NCBI GenBank assembly: GCA_017399305.1
Contig: JAFQDK010000009.1
Span: 1 to 64,000 of the forward strand
Reading direction: 5' to 3'
Length of the DNA stretch: 64,000 bases
Source of the DNA: Clostridia bacterium
GTDB taxonomy: Bacteria > Bacillota > Clostridia > Oscillospirales > CAG-272
Each line of letters starts with the position of its first letter. The stretch's first letter is position 1. This document shows positions 63,411 through 64,000 of the stretch, one piece after another. The position numbers and the translations under genes were made by a program. The notes below the pieces were generated by a model. The model did not search any database and was not told where the DNA came from. It worked only from the letters and a program-made list of their open reading frames with translations.

Positions 63411-63671
63411 TTGGGTATCGGTACGAGCATTGTATCTAAAAAGTTGCACAATAAAAATGTTGAAAATAAAGCTATTTTGGGGCTCGATTTGTCGTTGTTT
63501 GACAAAATCGGCAAAGGCGAATTGTGCAATCAGTGTAATAATAGTGTGAAAAATTGTGTTTTTTATGAGCATATACTATCGGCACACAAAAACCAATTTG
63601 TACGCCTGTTTGCAACGGAGGGAAAACGTTATGAAGATATGTACAATGCCGATGGTAAAGCGTGTAAATGA
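63411..63671 (+). CDS. Doubtful small ORF
   Basis: An 86-codon frame starting at TTG, without a ribosome binding site. It contains CNQCNN and CVFYEH, which could be metal-binding. It overlaps the better-supported gene at 63631 by 41 nt. It may be real, or open by chance. No family recognised. Confidence 0.3.
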   Translation: MGIGTSIVSKKLHNKNVENKAILGLDLSLFDKIGKGELCNQCNNSVKNCVFYEHILSAHKNQFVRLFATEGKRYEDMYNADGKACK

Positions 63672-63876
63672 TGAATACATTACATATTCTGTTTTGAGAA
63701 ATCGTGGTATTTATAGACTTTCTGTCTGTACAGACAGGAAAGGCGCTTATAGTGTCATAGTTGATGATGTCGCGCGTGATCTTGTAACAGCGAAAAGGAT
63801 ACTGGTTTTGTTTGCAAACAATCTTGTATTCCCTGAGAATGTGTTAGAAATTTTCGATGATATACTGGGTGCATAG
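63631..63876 (+). CDS. DUF6514-like small protein
   Basis: An 81-residue protein with the pattern of the DUF6514 family of Clostridia (YITYSVLRNRGIYRLSVCTDRKG…VDDVARDLVTAKRILVLFANNLVFPENVLEIFDDILG): three short strands then two helices. ATG 63631 follows GGAGGG; the longer frame start is not supported. Family naming is from memory. It ends about 75 nt before a tRNA gene. Confidence 0.6.
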   Translation: MKICTMPMVKRVNDEYITYSVLRNRGIYRLSVCTDRKGAYSVIVDDVARDLVTAKRILVLFANNLVFPENVLEIFDDILGA

Positions 63877-63909
63877 AAGACATCAGGTATAAAGATTTTA
63901 CAAAATCTA

Positions 63910-63938
63910 TTGCAATTGTTGAGCCGGTATGCTATACT
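63910..63938 (+). promoter_or_regulatory. Promoter of tRNA-Val
   Basis: TTGCAA (63910-63915) and TATACT (63933-63938), 17 bp spacing; tRNA starts 12 nt later. Confidence 0.75.
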
Positions 63939-63949
63939 CATAGCGTTAT

Positions 63950-64000
63950 GGAGGCATAGCTCAGCTGGTTAGAGTACTTGCTTGACATGCAAGGGGTCAC
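63950..64000 (+). tRNA. tRNA-Val (anticodon GAC), cut by window end
   Basis: Acceptor GGAGGCA, D arm GCTC…GAGT, anticodon stem CTTGC/GCAAG with loop TTGACAT, so anticodon GAC. The T arm and acceptor 3' strand lie beyond the window. Confidence 0.85.

Noticed and set aside
63411..63671. Confident gene call for the TTG-started frame
   Set aside because: No ribosome site and it overlaps a better-supported gene; kept only as a low-confidence entry.

Overview
The window looks like a chromosomal segment from an anaerobic, low-to-moderate GC Firmicute of class Clostridia, probably an uncultured gut member near Oscillospiraceae/Ruminococcaceae. This is inferred from strong Shine-Dalgarno sites with many TTG and GTG starts, U-tailed intrinsic terminators, a SpoVB-type flippase, DegV, rubrerythrin, meso-diaminopimelate dehydrogenase, type I dockerin and S-layer homology modules, BspA-type leucine-rich repeats and small Clostridia-specific families. 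No transposase, integrase, rRNA or CRISPR array was found.

Layout. 1-5.2 kb is an accessory stretch: a hairpin-rich noncoding block, two possible leader peptides, a DUF6809-like protein, a GNAT acetyltransferase, a gene remnant, a TetR regulator with a clear operator, then a structured RNA-like leader before a large S-layer-anchored surface protein. 5.2-7.1 kb holds a GNAT gene behind a riboswitch-like leader (promoter, multi-stem fold, terminator, RBS) and an LD-carboxypeptidase. 7.1-16.6 kb is a polysaccharide-use locus: a decayed SGNH/dockerin remnant, an AraC regulator, a cytoplasmic GH2 enzyme, a 1582-residue secreted GH2 with LamG, PA14 and dockerin, then a sugar isomerase and a hydroxyacid dehydrogenase. 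16.6-23.3 kb is a complete F-type ATP synthase operon (atpI-B-E-F-H-A-G-D-C). Its c subunit has a two-carboxylate motif suggesting Na+ coupling, and its epsilon subunit lacks the C-terminal helices. 23.3-31.7 kb carries a 50-codon orphan unit, a GH3 glucosidase, a second sugar isomerase, a sialidase-like lipoprotein, an HTH/zinc-ribbon protein, a zinc-ribbon protein, a lipoprotein and a metallo-beta-lactamase-fold hydrolase.

31.7-37.7 kb holds the SpoVB-like flippase, a trio of small unknown genes, an AlkD-like repair protein, a hemolysin-III family protein, a ZIP transporter and a D-lactate-dehydrogenase-like enzyme with a Rex-like site. 37.7-41.7 kb has a secreted SGNH/dockerin protein with duplicated flanking domains, a divergent LysR regulator and a cytoplasmic SGNH paralogue. 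41.7-47.7 kb has a small secreted protein, an AEC transporter/DegV pair, and a zinc-uptake operon (zur-znuA-znuC-znuB-GNAT) under a 27-bp palindrome. 47.8-50.5 kb is a parvulin-type foldase with two unknown genes, the last carrying an internal terminator-like hairpin. 50.7-59.8 kb is mostly housekeeping: a GDPD and an LtaS-like enzyme (translationally close), YebC, ArgS, a BspA-like surface protein, CysK and RodA. 59.8-64 kb has tRNA-Arg(CCG), ddh, a GC-rich palindromic repeat, rubrerythrin, a DUF1273/SLOG protein, a NUDIX hydrolase, small proteins and the start of tRNA-Val(GAC).

How the genes fit together. Two enzyme families occur as a secreted dockerin-bearing form plus a cytoplasmic form (GH2 and SGNH), each near its own regulator. 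With GH3, a sialidase-like protein and two sugar isomerases this suggests staged breakdown of a complex glycan, starting outside the cell and ending inside. The most interesting undescribed candidates are the structured leader of the GNAT gene at 5.8 kb, the three-way-junction leader at 2.4 kb, and a 20-bp promoter block shared by two unlinked genes.
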